A DNA stretch of 20,875 nt from an uncultured Clostridia bacterium (GCA_947171615.1 CAMVYG010000007.1:1-20875); one strand, 5' to 3'. Counted from the first letter of the stretch, positions 1-7,277 are shown. Program-made: numbers and translations. Notes: generated from the letters alone by a model not told the origin.

Positions 1-568
1 TTCTGAGGCCGTGTTCGGCATTAAGCCCAATGTTTCTGTCATGAACGACATGGTAAAGAATTACCTTGCCAATCAGCGCCAGGGCACTCAGTCCGCCCTG
101 ACCCGCTCAGAGGTTTCCGGCGGCGGCCAAAAGCCGTGGCGTCAGAAGGGCACAGGCCGCGCCCGTCAGGGCAGCACCCGGGCTCCCCAGTGGACCCACG
201 GTGGCATTGTGTTCGCGCCGAAGCCCAGAGACTACAGCTATACTTTGAATAAGAAGGTCAAGCGCCTGGCAATGAAGTCCGCTCTCTCTTCCAAGGTTCA
301 GGATAATGAGATGATCGTGCTGGACGCCATCACCACAGACGCTTACAAGACCAAGATCATCGCCGAGATGCTCAAGGCGGTGGGAAGTGAGAAGAAGGCT
401 TTGATCGTTCTCGATACCATGGACGAAAAGGTGATCGCTTCCGCCCGGAACATCCCCGGCGTAAAGACCGCACAGGTCAACACCCTGAACGTATACGACA
501 TCCTGAACGCTGATAAATTCATCGTTGTCAAGGGTGCGGTGGCTAAAATTGAGGAGGTGTATGCGTAA
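1..568 (+). CDS. rplD: 50S ribosomal protein L4, 5' end missing
   Basis: L4 is a large-subunit protein with a globular domain on the ribosome surface and a long loop that reaches the peptide exit tunnel. The reading frame is open from the left edge (first full codon at base 2). It shows the hallmark loop, with R-S-E-V-x-G-G-G-x-K-P-W-R-Q-K-G-T-G-R-A-R-Q-G followed by RAPQWTHGG. About 188 residues are visible against a usual length near 207, so roughly 20 N-terminal residues lie upstream. The GTG at base 11 is an internal Val of the conserved segment AVFGIKPN, not a start. The stop overlaps the rplW start by one base (TAATG), which suggests translational coupling. In Escherichia coli L4 represses its own operon through the leader; that leader is outside the window. 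Confidence 0.97.
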   Translation, partial: SEAVFGIKPNVSVMNDMVKNYLANQRQGTQSALTRSEVSGGGQKPWRQKGTGRARQGSTRAPQWTHGGIVFAPKPRDYSYTLNKKVKRLAMKSALSSKVQDNEMIVLDAITTDAYKTKIIAEMLKAVGSEKKALIVLDTMDEKVIASARNIPGVKTAQVNTLNVYDILNADKFIVVKGAVAKIEEVYA

Positions 569-858
569 TGGCAGCACAGGATATCATCATCCGCCCCGTC
601 ATCACGGAAAAGACCATGGACGGAAACGCCCTGAAGAAGTACACCTTTGAAGTGAGTAAGGATTCCACCAAGATCGATATCAAGCGCGCGGTGGAAGAGC
701 TGTTCGGCGTAAAGGTCAGCAAGGTGAACACCCTCCATGTGAGAGGCCAGCTGCGCCGCCAGGGCAGAAACGAGGGCTATACCAGAAGCTGGAAAAAAGC
801 CGTTGTTACTCTGACGGAGGACAGCAAGACAATAGAATTCTTTGAATCCATGGTCTAA
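568..858 (+). CDS. rplW: 50S ribosomal protein L23
   Basis: L23 binds domain III of 23S rRNA at the tunnel exit, where it docks trigger factor and the signal recognition particle. The 96-residue product has the family opening IIRPVITEKTM, the central KIDIKRAVEELFGVKVSKVNT segment, and a basic arm (RGQLRRQGRNEGYTRSWKKA). Its length is typical. GAGGAGG inside the end of rplD acts as the ribosome binding site, and the ATG shares a base with the rplD stop. It is followed by an unusually long 231-nt gap before rplB. Confidence 0.98.
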   Translation: MAAQDIIIRPVITEKTMDGNALKKYTFEVSKDSTKIDIKRAVEELFGVKVSKVNTLHVRGQLRRQGRNEGYTRSWKKAVVTLTEDSKTIEFFESMV

Positions 859-1089
859 CTTCCGGCTGTCAGCTCTGCGGCTTTCAGGCTTATCGGCCAG
901 TCGCGTATCAGATATACGCTTCCCGGCCTGCTGCACCTGAAATCCATCAGATCTGCCTGGCCGCAAGACATCCGCTAGGCCGGAAAGACTGTGAACAAAG
1001 AAATCGAATCCAGCATGAAGCAATGCTGAATCAGCACGAATGGGAGACTGCCGATCTCCCGCAAAGCGAAATAGGAGAGTGAAAACCAC
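859..1089 (+). other. Structured 231-nt gap between rplW and rplB
   Basis: No gene is supported here. Three perfect 6-bp hairpins are visible: GCGTAT/ATACGC (903-908 with 914-919, loop CAGAT), CAGCAT/ATGCTG (1011-1016 with 1023-1028) and GGGAGA/TCTCCC (1042-1047 with 1055-1060). GGCC-rich arms near 894-900, 923-928, 957-963 and 977-983 could pair in alternative ways. No T-run follows any stem, so none looks like an intrinsic terminator. I saw no convincing -10 box. The last bases carry the AGGAGAG ribosome binding site of rplB. An internal regulatory leader or an RNA-processing site is possible, but this is inference. Confidence 0.5.
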
Positions 1090-1923
1090 ATGGCAATCAA
1101 GAGTTTTAAGCCGACTACTGCGGCAAGGCGCAATATGTCCGTTACGGACTATCAGGGCCTGTCCAAGAACGGCCCCGAGAAGAGCCTCTTGGCTCCTCTG
1201 GGCAAGAATGCGGGCCGCAACAGCTACGGCAGAATCACCGTTCGCCATCGCGGCGGCGGAAACCGCAAGAAGTACCGTATTATTGATTTTAAGCGTCAGA
1301 AGCACGATGTGGAAGCCACTGTGCTGAGCATCGAGTACGATCCCAACCGTTCCGCCTTTATCGCCCTGCTTCAGTATGAGGACGGCGAGAAGAGATATAT
1401 TCTGGCTGCCAACGGCATGAAGGTGGGAGACAAGGTGGTATCCGGCGAAGGCGCCGATATTAAGCCCGGCAACGCCCTTCCTCTGAAGAGCATTCCCGTA
1501 GGTACCTTTATCCACAACGTGGAGCTGTATCCCGGTAAGGGCGCTCAGCTGGCAAGAGCCGCCGGCATTATGGCGCAGCTGATGGCCAAGGAAAACGGCA
1601 TGGCCCTTCTGAGACTGCCCTCCGGTGAGCTGCGGAATGTGCCGGAAACCTGCATGGCCTCTATCGGCCAGGTTTCCAATATCGATCACGAGAATGTGAA
1701 GATCGGTAAGGCCGGCCGGAAGCGTCACATGGGCTGGAGACCCACGGTTCGCGGTTCTGTTATGAACCCCAACGACCACCCCCACGGCGGCGGCGAGGGC
1801 AAGAGCCCTGTAGGCCGTCCCGGCCCTGTTACTCCCTGGGGTAAGCCCGCTCTGGGTTACAAGACCCGCAAGACCCACAACCGCAGCGATAAGTTTATCG
1901 TAAGGCGCAGAAACGGCAAGTAA
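1090..1923 (+). CDS. rplB: 50S ribosomal protein L2
   Basis: L2 is an essential large-subunit protein that bridges the subunits and supports peptidyl-transferase assembly. The 277-residue product matches the usual length of about 275. It carries the N-terminal KPTTAARRNM segment, the central RHRGGGNRKKYRIIDFKR block, and the highly conserved C-terminal region MNPNDHPHGGGEG, with His230 equivalent to the functionally important E. coli His229. It ends in the basic tail SDKFIVRRRNGK. AGGAGAG lies about 10 nt before the ATG. Placement after rplW and before rpsS is the standard S10-operon order; only the long upstream gap is odd. Confidence 0.98.
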   Translation: MAIKSFKPTTAARRNMSVTDYQGLSKNGPEKSLLAPLGKNAGRNSYGRITVRHRGGGNRKKYRIIDFKRQKHDVEATVLSIEYDPNRSAFIALLQYEDGEKRYILAANGMKVGDKVVSGEGADIKPGNALPLKSIPVGTFIHNVELYPGKGAQLARAAGIMAQLMAKENGMALLRLPSGELRNVPETCMASIGQVSNIDHENVKIGKAGRKRHMGWRPTVRGSVMNPNDHPHGGGEGKSPVGRPGPVTPWGKPALGYKTRKTHNRSDKFIVRRRNGK

Positions 1924-1975
1924 GCACACGGGAATAGAATTTGTACCATCAACGAGAGGATAGTGATTACAAGCT

Positions 1976-2248
1976 ATGAGCAGAAGTCTGAAAAAAGGAC
2001 CTTTTGTACAGCCCGTGCTGCTGAAAAGGATCCAGGCCATGAATGAAGCCGGTGAGAAGAAGATCGTCAAAACCTGGAGCAGAGCCTCCATGATCTTCCC
2101 GGATTTCGTAGGCCACACCATCGCGGTTCATGACGGCCGCAAGCATGTTCCGGTGTATGTCACCGAGGACATGGTAGGTCACAAGCTGGGCGAGTTCGCC
2201 CCCACGCGCACCTTCAAGGGTCATGCCGGCGCGAAGACGACCAAGTAA
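1976..2248 (+). CDS. rpsS: 30S ribosomal protein S19
   Basis: S19 sits in the 30S head and, with S13, contacts the A-site finger and tRNA. The 90-residue product begins MSRSLKKGPFV and contains the conserved WSRASMIFPDFVGHTIAVHDGRKHVPV segment and the FAPTRTFKGH C-terminal motif. The ATG is the only possible start, because an in-frame TGA lies four codons upstream. The best ribosome binding site, GAGAGGA, ends about 15 nt before the ATG, which is longer spacing than for its neighbours and may lower its initiation rate unless it is coupled. Confidence 0.97.
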   Translation: MSRSLKKGPFVQPVLLKRIQAMNEAGEKKIVKTWSRASMIFPDFVGHTIAVHDGRKHVPVYVTEDMVGHKLGEFAPTRTFKGHAGAKTTK

Positions 2249-2269
2249 AGAAAGGAGAGCAGATAGATT

Positions 2270-2605
2270 ATGGAAGCGAAAGCAACACTGAACTATACCC
2301 GTATCTCTCCCCGCAAGGTCGGAATCGTGCTGGATCTTATCCGGAACAAGCCGGTGGACCTTGCCGCCGCTATTTTGCAGCATACCCCCAAGGCTGCTTG
2401 TGAAGATCTTCAAAAGCTTCTCAAGTCTGCTGTGGCAAATGCTGAGAACAATTTCAACATGGACAGAAACAACCTTTACGTTTCCCAGTGCTATGTAACG
2501 CCCGGCCCCATTCTCAAGAGAATTCGGCCCAGCGCCCATGGCAGAGCGTTCCGGGTGTTGAAGAGAACTTCCCACATCACTATTGTGGTGAAGGAAAAAG
2601 AGTAA
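2270..2605 (+). CDS. rplV: 50S ribosomal protein L22
   Basis: L22 lines the exit tunnel with an extended beta-hairpin and is a known site of macrolide resistance mutations. The 111-residue product has the family features: YTRISPRKVGIVLDLIRNKPV near the N-terminus, a central LLKSAVANAENN motif, and the hairpin region GPILKRIRPSAHGRAF. The length is normal. AAGGAGAG precedes the ATG, and the gap from rpsS is 21 nt. No difference from the conserved fold is apparent. Confidence 0.98.
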   Translation: MEAKATLNYTRISPRKVGIVLDLIRNKPVDLAAAILQHTPKAACEDLQKLLKSAVANAENNFNMDRNNLYVSQCYVTPGPILKRIRPSAHGRAFRVLKRTSHITIVVKEKE

Positions 2606-2623
2606 GCGGTAAGGAGGCAAATT

Positions 2624-3367
2624 ATGGGTCAGAAAGTGAATCCCCACGGTCTCCGTGTGGGCGTGATTAAAGACTGGGATTCCCGTTGGTTCGCGAAGGA
2701 CAATGAGTTCGGCGATACTCTCGTACAGGACTACAACCTCCGCAAAATGCTGAAGAAGCAGCTCTATTCCGCGGGCATTCCGAAAATTGAGATCGAGCGC
2801 GACGCCTCTAAGGTGCGCGTACACATTCATTGCGCAAAGCCCGGCCTGGTCATCGGCAAGGGCGGCGCTGAAATCGAAAAGCTTCGCCAGCAGTGCGAAA
2901 AGATGCTGGGCAAGCCTGTTGTCATCAATATCGTCGAGGTTCGCCAGCCTGATCTGAACGCACAGCTGGTAGCCGAGAACATCGCTTCCCAGCTGGAGCG
3001 CCGTATCGCGTTCCGCCGGGCTATGAAGGGCTGCATCGGCCGCAGCATGCGTCTGGGCGCCAGAGGTATCAAAACTCAGGTTTCCGGCCGCTTGAACGGC
3101 GCTGAAATCGCCCGGAGCGAACAGTACCATGACGGCACCATTCCCCTGCAGACCCTGCGGGCCGATATCGATTACGGCTTCGCTGAGGCAAACACCACCT
3201 ATGGCCGGATCGGCGTAAAGGTGTGGCTCTATAAGGGCGAAGTGCTCAACGATAACCGCGGCAACCGGGAAGACCGGAATGAGGGCCGCACCCGGCGGGA
3301 TGACCGCCGCGACCGCCCCAATAACCGGCGCGGTTCCGGAGAAAAAAGGGAAGGAGGCCGCAGATAA
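2624..3367 (+). CDS. rpsC: 30S ribosomal protein S3 with Arg/Asp-rich tail
   Basis: S3 forms part of the mRNA entry channel and, with S4 and S5, has helicase activity. The 247-residue protein starts MGQKVNPHGLRVG. It has a type II KH domain with the GKGG loop at residues 78-81, and a C-terminal S3 domain with GCIGRSMRLGARGIKTQVSGRLNGAEIAR (two adjoining stretches) and the IDYG motif. After about residue 208 there is a 39-residue hydrophilic tail dominated by Arg, Asp, Asn and Gly (14 Arg), making the protein longer than the usual 210-230 residues. AAGGAGG lies 8 nt before the ATG. The stop abuts the rplP start directly. Confidence 0.98.
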   Translation: MGQKVNPHGLRVGVIKDWDSRWFAKDNEFGDTLVQDYNLRKMLKKQLYSAGIPKIEIERDASKVRVHIHCAKPGLVIGKGGAEIEKLRQQCEKMLGKPVVINIVEVRQPDLNAQLVAENIASQLERRIAFRRAMKGCIGRSMRLGARGIKTQVSGRLNGAEIARSEQYHDGTIPLQTLRADIDYGFAEANTTYGRIGVKVWLYKGEVLNDNRGNREDRNEGRTRRDDRRDRPNNRRGSGEKREGGRR

Positions 3368-3784
3368 ATGTTACTCCCCAAGCGCGTAAAGTACCGCAGA
3401 GTACAGAGAGGCCGTCTGAAGGGCAAGGCCCTTCGCGGCAACAAGGTCACGTATGGTGATTATGGCCTTCAGGCCCTGGAGCCCGCATGGATCACCTCGA
3501 ACCAGATCGAGGCCGCCCGTGTGGCCATGACTCGTTACTGCAAGCGTTTCGGTAAGGTTTGGATCAAGATCTTCCCCGATAAGCCTGTAACGCAGAAGCC
3601 GGCTGAAACCCGAATGGGTTCCGGTAAAGGCTCCCCGGAGTACTGGGTAGCCGTGGTAAAGCCCGGCCGTGTGATGTTTGAGCTGGGCGGCGTACCGGAG
3701 GCGACGGCCAAGGAGGCTCTCCGCCTGGCAGCCAACAAGCTTCCCATCAAGTGCAAAGTGATAAAGAAAGAAACGGAGGCGTAA
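3368..3784 (+). CDS. rplP: 50S ribosomal protein L16
   Basis: L16 organises the A-site tRNA elbow region of the 50S subunit and is needed for late assembly. The 138-residue product opens MLLPKRVKYRRVQRGRLKG and carries the loop KPAETRMGSGKGSPEYWVAVVKPG, of which the Arg-Met-Gly-Ser-Gly-Lys-Gly part is the family signature and includes the Arg that is hydroxylated in E. coli. Its ATG follows the rpsC TAA with no spacer, and its ribosome binding site (GGAAGGAGG) lies inside the rpsC tail codons, so translation is probably coupled. Confidence 0.98.
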   Translation: MLLPKRVKYRRVQRGRLKGKALRGNKVTYGDYGLQALEPAWITSNQIEAARVAMTRYCKRFGKVWIKIFPDKPVTQKPAETRMGSGKGSPEYWVAVVKPGRVMFELGGVPEATAKEALRLAANKLPIKCKVIKKETEA

Positions 3785-3787
3785 GTC

Positions 3788-3991
3788 ATGAAAGCTTCAG
3801 AAATCAGAGAATTGACAGCTGAAGAGCTGAACAGCAAGCTCAGGGACCTCAAGGCGGAGCTTTTTAACCTTCGTTTCCAGCTCGCTATCAATCAGCTCGA
3901 CAACCCCATGCGTATCTCAGCTGTGAAAAAGGATATTGCCCGTGTAAAAACGGTGATCCGTGAGAACGAGCTGAGCGCTGAGAACGCCTAA
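3788..3991 (+). CDS. rpmC: 50S ribosomal protein L29
   Basis: L29 is a small helical hairpin next to L23 at the tunnel exit. The 67-residue product has the typical MKASEIRELTAEEL start and the family motif LKAELFNLRFQLAINQLDNP, followed by the helix containing DIARVKTVIRE. It starts 3 nt after the rplP stop, with GGAGG inside the end of rplP. Length and composition are ordinary. Confidence 0.97.
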   Translation: MKASEIRELTAEELNSKLRDLKAELFNLRFQLAINQLDNPMRISAVKKDIARVKTVIRENELSAENA

Positions 3992-4009
3992 GGGAAGGGA
4001 GGATTTGAC

Positions 4010-4270
4010 GTGAGCGAAGAGAGAAACATGAGAAAAACAGCTGTCGGTCATGTAGTCAGCAACAAGATGGATAAGACCATCGTAGTCGCCATTAAAGACA
4101 GCGTAAAGCATCCGCTTTATGGAAAGGTAATCAAGCGCACTGTGAAGCGTAAGGCCCACGATGAGAATAACGAGTGCAATGTGGGAGATCGCGTGCGCAT
4201 CATGGAGACCCGCCCCCTGTCTAAGGATAAGAGATGGCGCCTGGTCGAGATCATCGAGAAAGCCAAGTAA
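4010..4270 (+). CDS. rpsQ: 30S ribosomal protein S17, GTG start
   Basis: S17 is a primary 16S rRNA-binding protein with an OB fold, needed for early 30S assembly. The 86-residue product includes the conserved segments GHVVSNKMDKTIVV, HPLYGKVIKRT and the ETRPLSKDKRWRLVEI end. I chose the GTG at 4010 because AAGGGAGG sits 7 nt upstream. An in-frame ATG at 4028 lacks a good site but would still keep the conserved core. A 58-nt gap follows before rplN. Confidence 0.96.
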   Translation: MSEERNMRKTAVGHVVSNKMDKTIVVAIKDSVKHPLYGKVIKRTVKRKAHDENNECNVGDRVRIMETRPLSKDKRWRLVEIIEKAK

Positions 4271-4328
4271 TTTGGCCTGGTATTCAGTTTAAGGCCAAGT
4301 AAGGCTTAGAGCAAAGGAGGAACGCACT

Positions 4329-4697
4329 GTGATTCAACAGCAGACTTACCTCAAAGTTGCCGACAACACCGGCGCGAAGGAGCTTATGTGCATTCGCGTT
4401 CTGGGAGGCACCGGCAGGAGGTATGCCAATATCGGCGACGTGGTGGTAGCTTCTGTCAAGAAGGCTGCGCCCGGCGGCGTGGTAAAGAAGGGCGACGTTG
4501 TGAAGGCGGTTATCGTAAGATCCGCTTCCGGCGTGCGCAGAGACGACGGCACTTACATTCGGTTTGACGAGAACGCCGCCGTAATCATCCGTGACGACAA
4601 GAACCCCAGAGGCACCCGTATTTTTGGGCCTGTGGCTCGTGAGCTCAGAGACAAAGAGTATTTGAAGATCCTCTCTCTGGCTCCCGAAGTGCTTTGA
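4329..4697 (+). CDS. rplN: 50S ribosomal protein L14, GTG start
   Basis: L14 lies at the subunit interface and forms bridges with 16S rRNA; it is also the binding site of the silencing factor RsfS. The 122-residue product is the canonical length and begins MIQQQTYLKVADNTGAKELM, with the later signature GVVKKGDVVKAVIVR and the C-terminal REL..KEYLKILSLAPEVL. The GTG is preceded by AAAGGAGG with 8-nt spacing. It is the first gene of the classical spc-operon order; I saw no promoter in the short gap before it. Confidence 0.98.
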   Translation: MIQQQTYLKVADNTGAKELMCIRVLGGTGRRYANIGDVVVASVKKAAPGGVVKKGDVVKAVIVRSASGVRRDDGTYIRFDENAAVIIRDDKNPRGTRIFGPVARELRDKEYLKILSLAPEVL

Positions 4698-4712
4698 TGG
4701 AGGTGGACGTCA

Positions 4713-5033
4713 ATGAATAACAAGATGCATGTTAAAACCGGCGATACCGTTGTGATTCTCAGCGGTAAGGATCGCGGCAAGAAGGGGAAGATCATGCAGG
4801 TCAGCCCCAAGGAAGGCAAGGTCATCATCGAGAACGCCAACTTCGTGCAGAAGCATGTAAAGCCCCGCAAAATGGGAGAGGCCGGCGGTATTATCAAGGC
4901 TGAATCCGCCATCTATGCCTGCAAGGTGCAGGTAGTTTGCCCCCGCTGCGGCAAGCCCACCCGTGTCGGCCATAAGGTTTTGCAGGACGGCACGAAAGAG
5001 CGCATTTGCAAGAAATGCGGCGAATCGCTGTAA
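4713..5033 (+). CDS. rplX: 50S ribosomal protein L24 with zinc-ribbon motif
   Basis: L24 starts 50S assembly and contains an N-terminal KOW domain (here GDTVVILSGKDRGKKGKI, residues 10-27). The 106-residue product has a C-terminal insert with two CxxC pairs, Cys76-x2-Cys79 and Cys99-x2-Cys102, around KPTRVGHKV. Bacillus-type L24 lacks these cysteines, so this is the metal-binding form seen in many anaerobes. GGAGGTG lies about 8 nt before the ATG. The gene order rplN-rplX-rplE is standard. Confidence 0.97.
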   Translation: MNNKMHVKTGDTVVILSGKDRGKKGKIMQVSPKEGKVIIENANFVQKHVKPRKMGEAGGIIKAESAIYACKVQVVCPRCGKPTRVGHKVLQDGTKERICKKCGESL

Positions 5034-5050
5034 GGGAGGGAAAAACGAAG

Positions 5051-5590
5051 ATGGCAAGAATGAAAGAATTCTACAAAGAAGAAGTAGCCCCTGCCCTGAT
5101 GAAGAAGTTCAGCTATAAAAGCGTGATGGAAATCCCGAAGCTGGACAAGATCGTCATCAATGTAGGCGCCGGCGAAGCCAAGGACAACGCCAAGGTGATT
5201 GACGCCATCAGCAGCGATCTGGCTGCCATTACCGGCCAGAAGCCCCTGGTGTGTAAGGCAAAGAAATCCGTGGCTAACTTTAAGCTGCGTGAGGGTATGC
5301 CCATCGGCGTGAAGGTCACACTCCGCGGCGAGCGGATGTATGAGTTCCTTGACCGACTGTTCAATGTGGCGCTGCCCCGTGTTCGCGACTTCCGCGGCAT
5401 CAACCCCAATTCCTTTGACGGCAGAGGAAACTACAACATGGGCATTCGCGAGCAGCTGATCTTCCCCGAAATCGACTATGATAAGGTCGATAAGGTACGG
5501 GGTATGGATATCTGCTTCGTCACTACCGCAAAAACAGACGAAGAGGCCCGGGAGTTCCTTTCCCTGATGGGCGCTCCGTTTACCAGGTAA
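5051..5590 (+). CDS. rplE: 50S ribosomal protein L5
   Basis: L5 binds 5S rRNA and contacts S13 and P-site tRNA through its beta2-beta3 loop. The 179-residue product from this start has the usual length and begins MARMKEFYKEEVAPALMKKF. It includes KIVINVGAGEA, the ITGQKPL segment, and the C-terminal REQLIFPEIDYDKV and ADEEAREFL-like region. An in-frame upstream start near 5006 would overlap rplX; I rejected it because AAGGGAGGG lies about 10 nt before the ATG at 5051 and homology begins there. Confidence 0.97.
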   Translation: MARMKEFYKEEVAPALMKKFSYKSVMEIPKLDKIVINVGAGEAKDNAKVIDAISSDLAAITGQKPLVCKAKKSVANFKLREGMPIGVKVTLRGERMYEFLDRLFNVALPRVRDFRGINPNSFDGRGNYNMGIREQLIFPEIDYDKVDKVRGMDICFVTTAKTDEEAREFLSLMGAPFTR

Positions 5591-5604
5591 AGGAGGGATT
5601 CACT

Positions 5605-5790
5605 GTGGCCAAAACATCTATGAAAATCAAGCAGCAGAGAGCCCAGAAGTATTCCACCAGAGAATACAACCGCTGCAAGATCTGCGGCAGGCCGCATGCC
5701 TACCTTCGGAAGTTCGGCATTTGCCGTATCTGCTTCCGTGAGCTCGCCTACAAGGGAGAGATCCCCGGCGTAAAGAAGGCCAGCTGGTAA
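5605..5790 (+). CDS. rpsZ: 30S ribosomal protein S14 type Z, GTG start
   Basis: This is the short, zinc-binding form of S14, which sits in the 30S head near the decoding region. The 61-residue product begins MAKTSMKIKQQR and carries Cys24-x2-Cys27 and Cys40-x2-Cys43, then the family end GEIPGVKKASW. The zinc form (also called rpsN type Z) is common in Gram-positive bacteria; zinc-independent paralogues replace it under zinc limitation in some of them. The GTG follows AGGAGGG with 7-nt spacing. A 124-nt structured gap follows before rpsH. Confidence 0.98.
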   Translation: MAKTSMKIKQQRAQKYSTREYNRCKICGRPHAYLRKFGICRICFRELAYKGEIPGVKKASW

Positions 5791-5914
5791 AATGCCGAGG
5801 CCGGATTTCCCGGAAGGAAAAGATCTTTTCGGAAATTGTCCCGGCCAAAGGAGCTCTTCTGCTGAAGCGCTCCGCGAAAACATGATACTGATACCATAAG
5901 GAGGTTATTAAGTC
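5791..5914 (+). other. Gap between rpsZ and rpsH with two large hairpins
   Basis: The first inverted repeat spans 5799-5846: outer arms GGCCGG/CCGGCC (5799-5804 with 5841-5846), a second stem TTTCC/GGAAA (5806-5810 with 5831-5835) and an inner perfect 14-nt palindrome GAAAAGATCTTTTC (5817-5830). The second is 5851-5872, GAGCtCTTC/GAAGcGCTC, one mismatch and a 4-nt loop. Neither is followed by a T-run. The rpsH ribosome binding site (AAGGAGG) is downstream and left free. In E. coli, S8 binds spc mRNA to repress it, but that site is within rplE, so any regulatory role here is inference. Confidence 0.5.
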
Positions 5915-6313
5915 ATGCAGGTTACAGATACCATTGCCGATTTGCTGACTCGTATCCGCAACGCACAGTCTGCGAAGCACGATACCGTTGAGGTTCCCGC
6001 TTCCAACATGAAGAAGGCCATCTGCCAGATTCTTGTTGACGAGGGCTATGTGAAGAGCTTCTCTGTTGCGGAGGACGGAAAGCAGGGCATTATTACGATC
6101 AATCTGAAGTATGCCGAAGGAAAGGTTCCCGTCATTAAGGGCCTCAAGCGGGTTTCCAAGCCCGGTCTGCGCATTTATTCCAACGCGCAGGAGCTGCCCC
6201 GCGTTATGAAGGGCCTGGGTGTGGCGATCATCTCCACCTCCAAGGGCATTATGACGGACAGAGCGGCAAGAAAAGAAAACGTCGGCGGCGAAGTGCTGGC
6301 GTTCATTTGGTAA
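5915..6313 (+). CDS. rpsH: 30S ribosomal protein S8
   Basis: S8 binds helix 21 of 16S rRNA and, in E. coli, represses the spc operon. The 132-residue product begins MQVTDTIADLLTRIRNAQ and ends with the conserved STSKGIMTDRAARKENVGGE segment and LAFIW, all typical. The ATG follows AAGGAGG by 10-11 nt. It is the first gene after the structured gap, so its expression could be set partly by those hairpins. Confidence 0.98.
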   Translation: MQVTDTIADLLTRIRNAQSAKHDTVEVPASNMKKAICQILVDEGYVKSFSVAEDGKQGIITINLKYAEGKVPVIKGLKRVSKPGLRIYSNAQELPRVMKGLGVAIISTSKGIMTDRAARKENVGGEVLAFIW

Positions 6314-6332
6314 AAGAAGGGGGTGCGACGGA

Positions 6333-6881
6333 ATGTCGAGAATTGGAAGAAAACCCATAAATATTCCCGCTGGCGTTGATGTAAAGATCAACGGCAGTGA
6401 AGTGACGGTCAAGGGCCCCAAGGGCACTCTGACTCAGACATTTCATCCGAAGATGACCGTAGCGGTGGAGGGCAGCGAGATCCTGGTCACTCGTCCTGAT
6501 GACGAGAAGGAATCCCGGTCTCTCCATGGCCTGACCCGGACGCTGATCCACAACATGGTGGTGGGCGTTACCGAGGGCTTCCAGAAAACTCTGGATGTGC
6601 AGGGCGTTGGCTACCGTGTGCAGAAGCAGGGCAAGGACCTGGTAATGAACCTGGGCTTTTCCCATCAGGTGACCATGTCTGACACCGAGGATATCAAGAT
6701 CGAAGCTCCGAATCCCAACACGATCGTGATCTCCGGCATTGATAAGCAGAAGGTCGGTCAGTTCGCGGCGGAAGTCCGCGAGAAGCGGCCCCCGGAGCCT
6801 TACAAGGGCAAGGGCATCCGCTATGCCGGCGAGTATGTGCGCCATAAGGAAGGCAAGGCCGGTAAGGGCGCGAAAGGATAA
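6333..6881 (+). CDS. rplF: 50S ribosomal protein L6
   Basis: L6 has two similar domains and contacts the sarcin-ricin loop region near the factor-binding site. The 182-residue product begins MSRIGRKPINIPAGVDVKIN, includes LIHNMVVGVTEGFQKTLDVQ and GVGYRVQ, and ends with the signature EPYKGKGIRYAGEYVRHKEGK (split as PPEPYKGKGIRYAGE and YVRHKEGK) followed by a short basic Gly/Lys tail. AAGGGGGTG precedes the ATG. Length and neighbours are standard. Confidence 0.98.
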   Translation: MSRIGRKPINIPAGVDVKINGSEVTVKGPKGTLTQTFHPKMTVAVEGSEILVTRPDDEKESRSLHGLTRTLIHNMVVGVTEGFQKTLDVQGVGYRVQKQGKDLVMNLGFSHQVTMSDTEDIKIEAPNPNTIVISGIDKQKVGQFAAEVREKRPPEPYKGKGIRYAGEYVRHKEGKAGKGAKG

Positions 6882-6902
6882 GATTGAAGGAGTTGAGAAG
6901 AA

Positions 6903-7262
6903 ATGGTCAATAAACCGGATACGAATAAAGCACGCCTTCGCCGCCATAAGAGAGTGCGCGGCAAGATCTCAGGCACGGCAGCCTGCCCCCGCCTGAATGT
7001 GTTCCGCTCCTCCGCCAATATCTATGCCCAGATCATCGACGACACAACGGGCAATACCCTCTGTGCCGCGTCTACTCTGGACAAGAGCTTCAGCGGAAAC
7101 GGCGGCAACAAAGAGGCTGCCCGTGAAGTTGGCAAGCTGATTGCCAAGCGGGCGGCGGAAAAGGGAATCACCGACGTGGTCTTTGACCGCGGAGGCTATA
7201 TCTTCCACGGCCGCGTCAAAGAGCTGGCCGAAGGCGCCCGTGAGGGCGGCCTCAACTTCTAA
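6903..7262 (+). CDS. rplR: 50S ribosomal protein L18
   Basis: L18 binds 5S rRNA and carries it, with L5, to the 50S subunit. The 119-residue product has the basic N-terminal segment RLRRHKRVRGKISG, then the fold markers RLNVFRSSANIYAQIIDD, an IAKRAAEKGITDVVFDRGGY segment, and the end GRVKELAEGAREGGLNF. GAAGGAGTTGAGAA supplies the ribosome binding site. It follows rplF by 21 nt. Confidence 0.98.
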   Translation: MVNKPDTNKARLRRHKRVRGKISGTAACPRLNVFRSSANIYAQIIDDTTGNTLCAASTLDKSFSGNGGNKEAAREVGKLIAKRAAEKGITDVVFDRGGYIFHGRVKELAEGAREGGLNF

Positions 7263-7277
7263 GAAGGAGGAATCAAG

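Noticed and set aside
343..2121. Long open frame (592 codons) on the - strand, antisense to rplD, rplW, rplB and rpsS
   Set aside because: It lies across four unmistakable ribosomal protein genes, has no recognisable motif, and arises from codon bias in the sense genes.
1967..3130. Long open - strand frame opposite rpsS, rplV and rpsC
   Set aside because: Same reason: the sense strand is fully explained by conserved ribosomal proteins.
4262..4302. Duplicated GCCAAGTAA at the rpsQ stop and 32 nt later
   Set aside because: Nine bases built on the common Lys-stop ending AAGTAA; too short to distinguish from chance.
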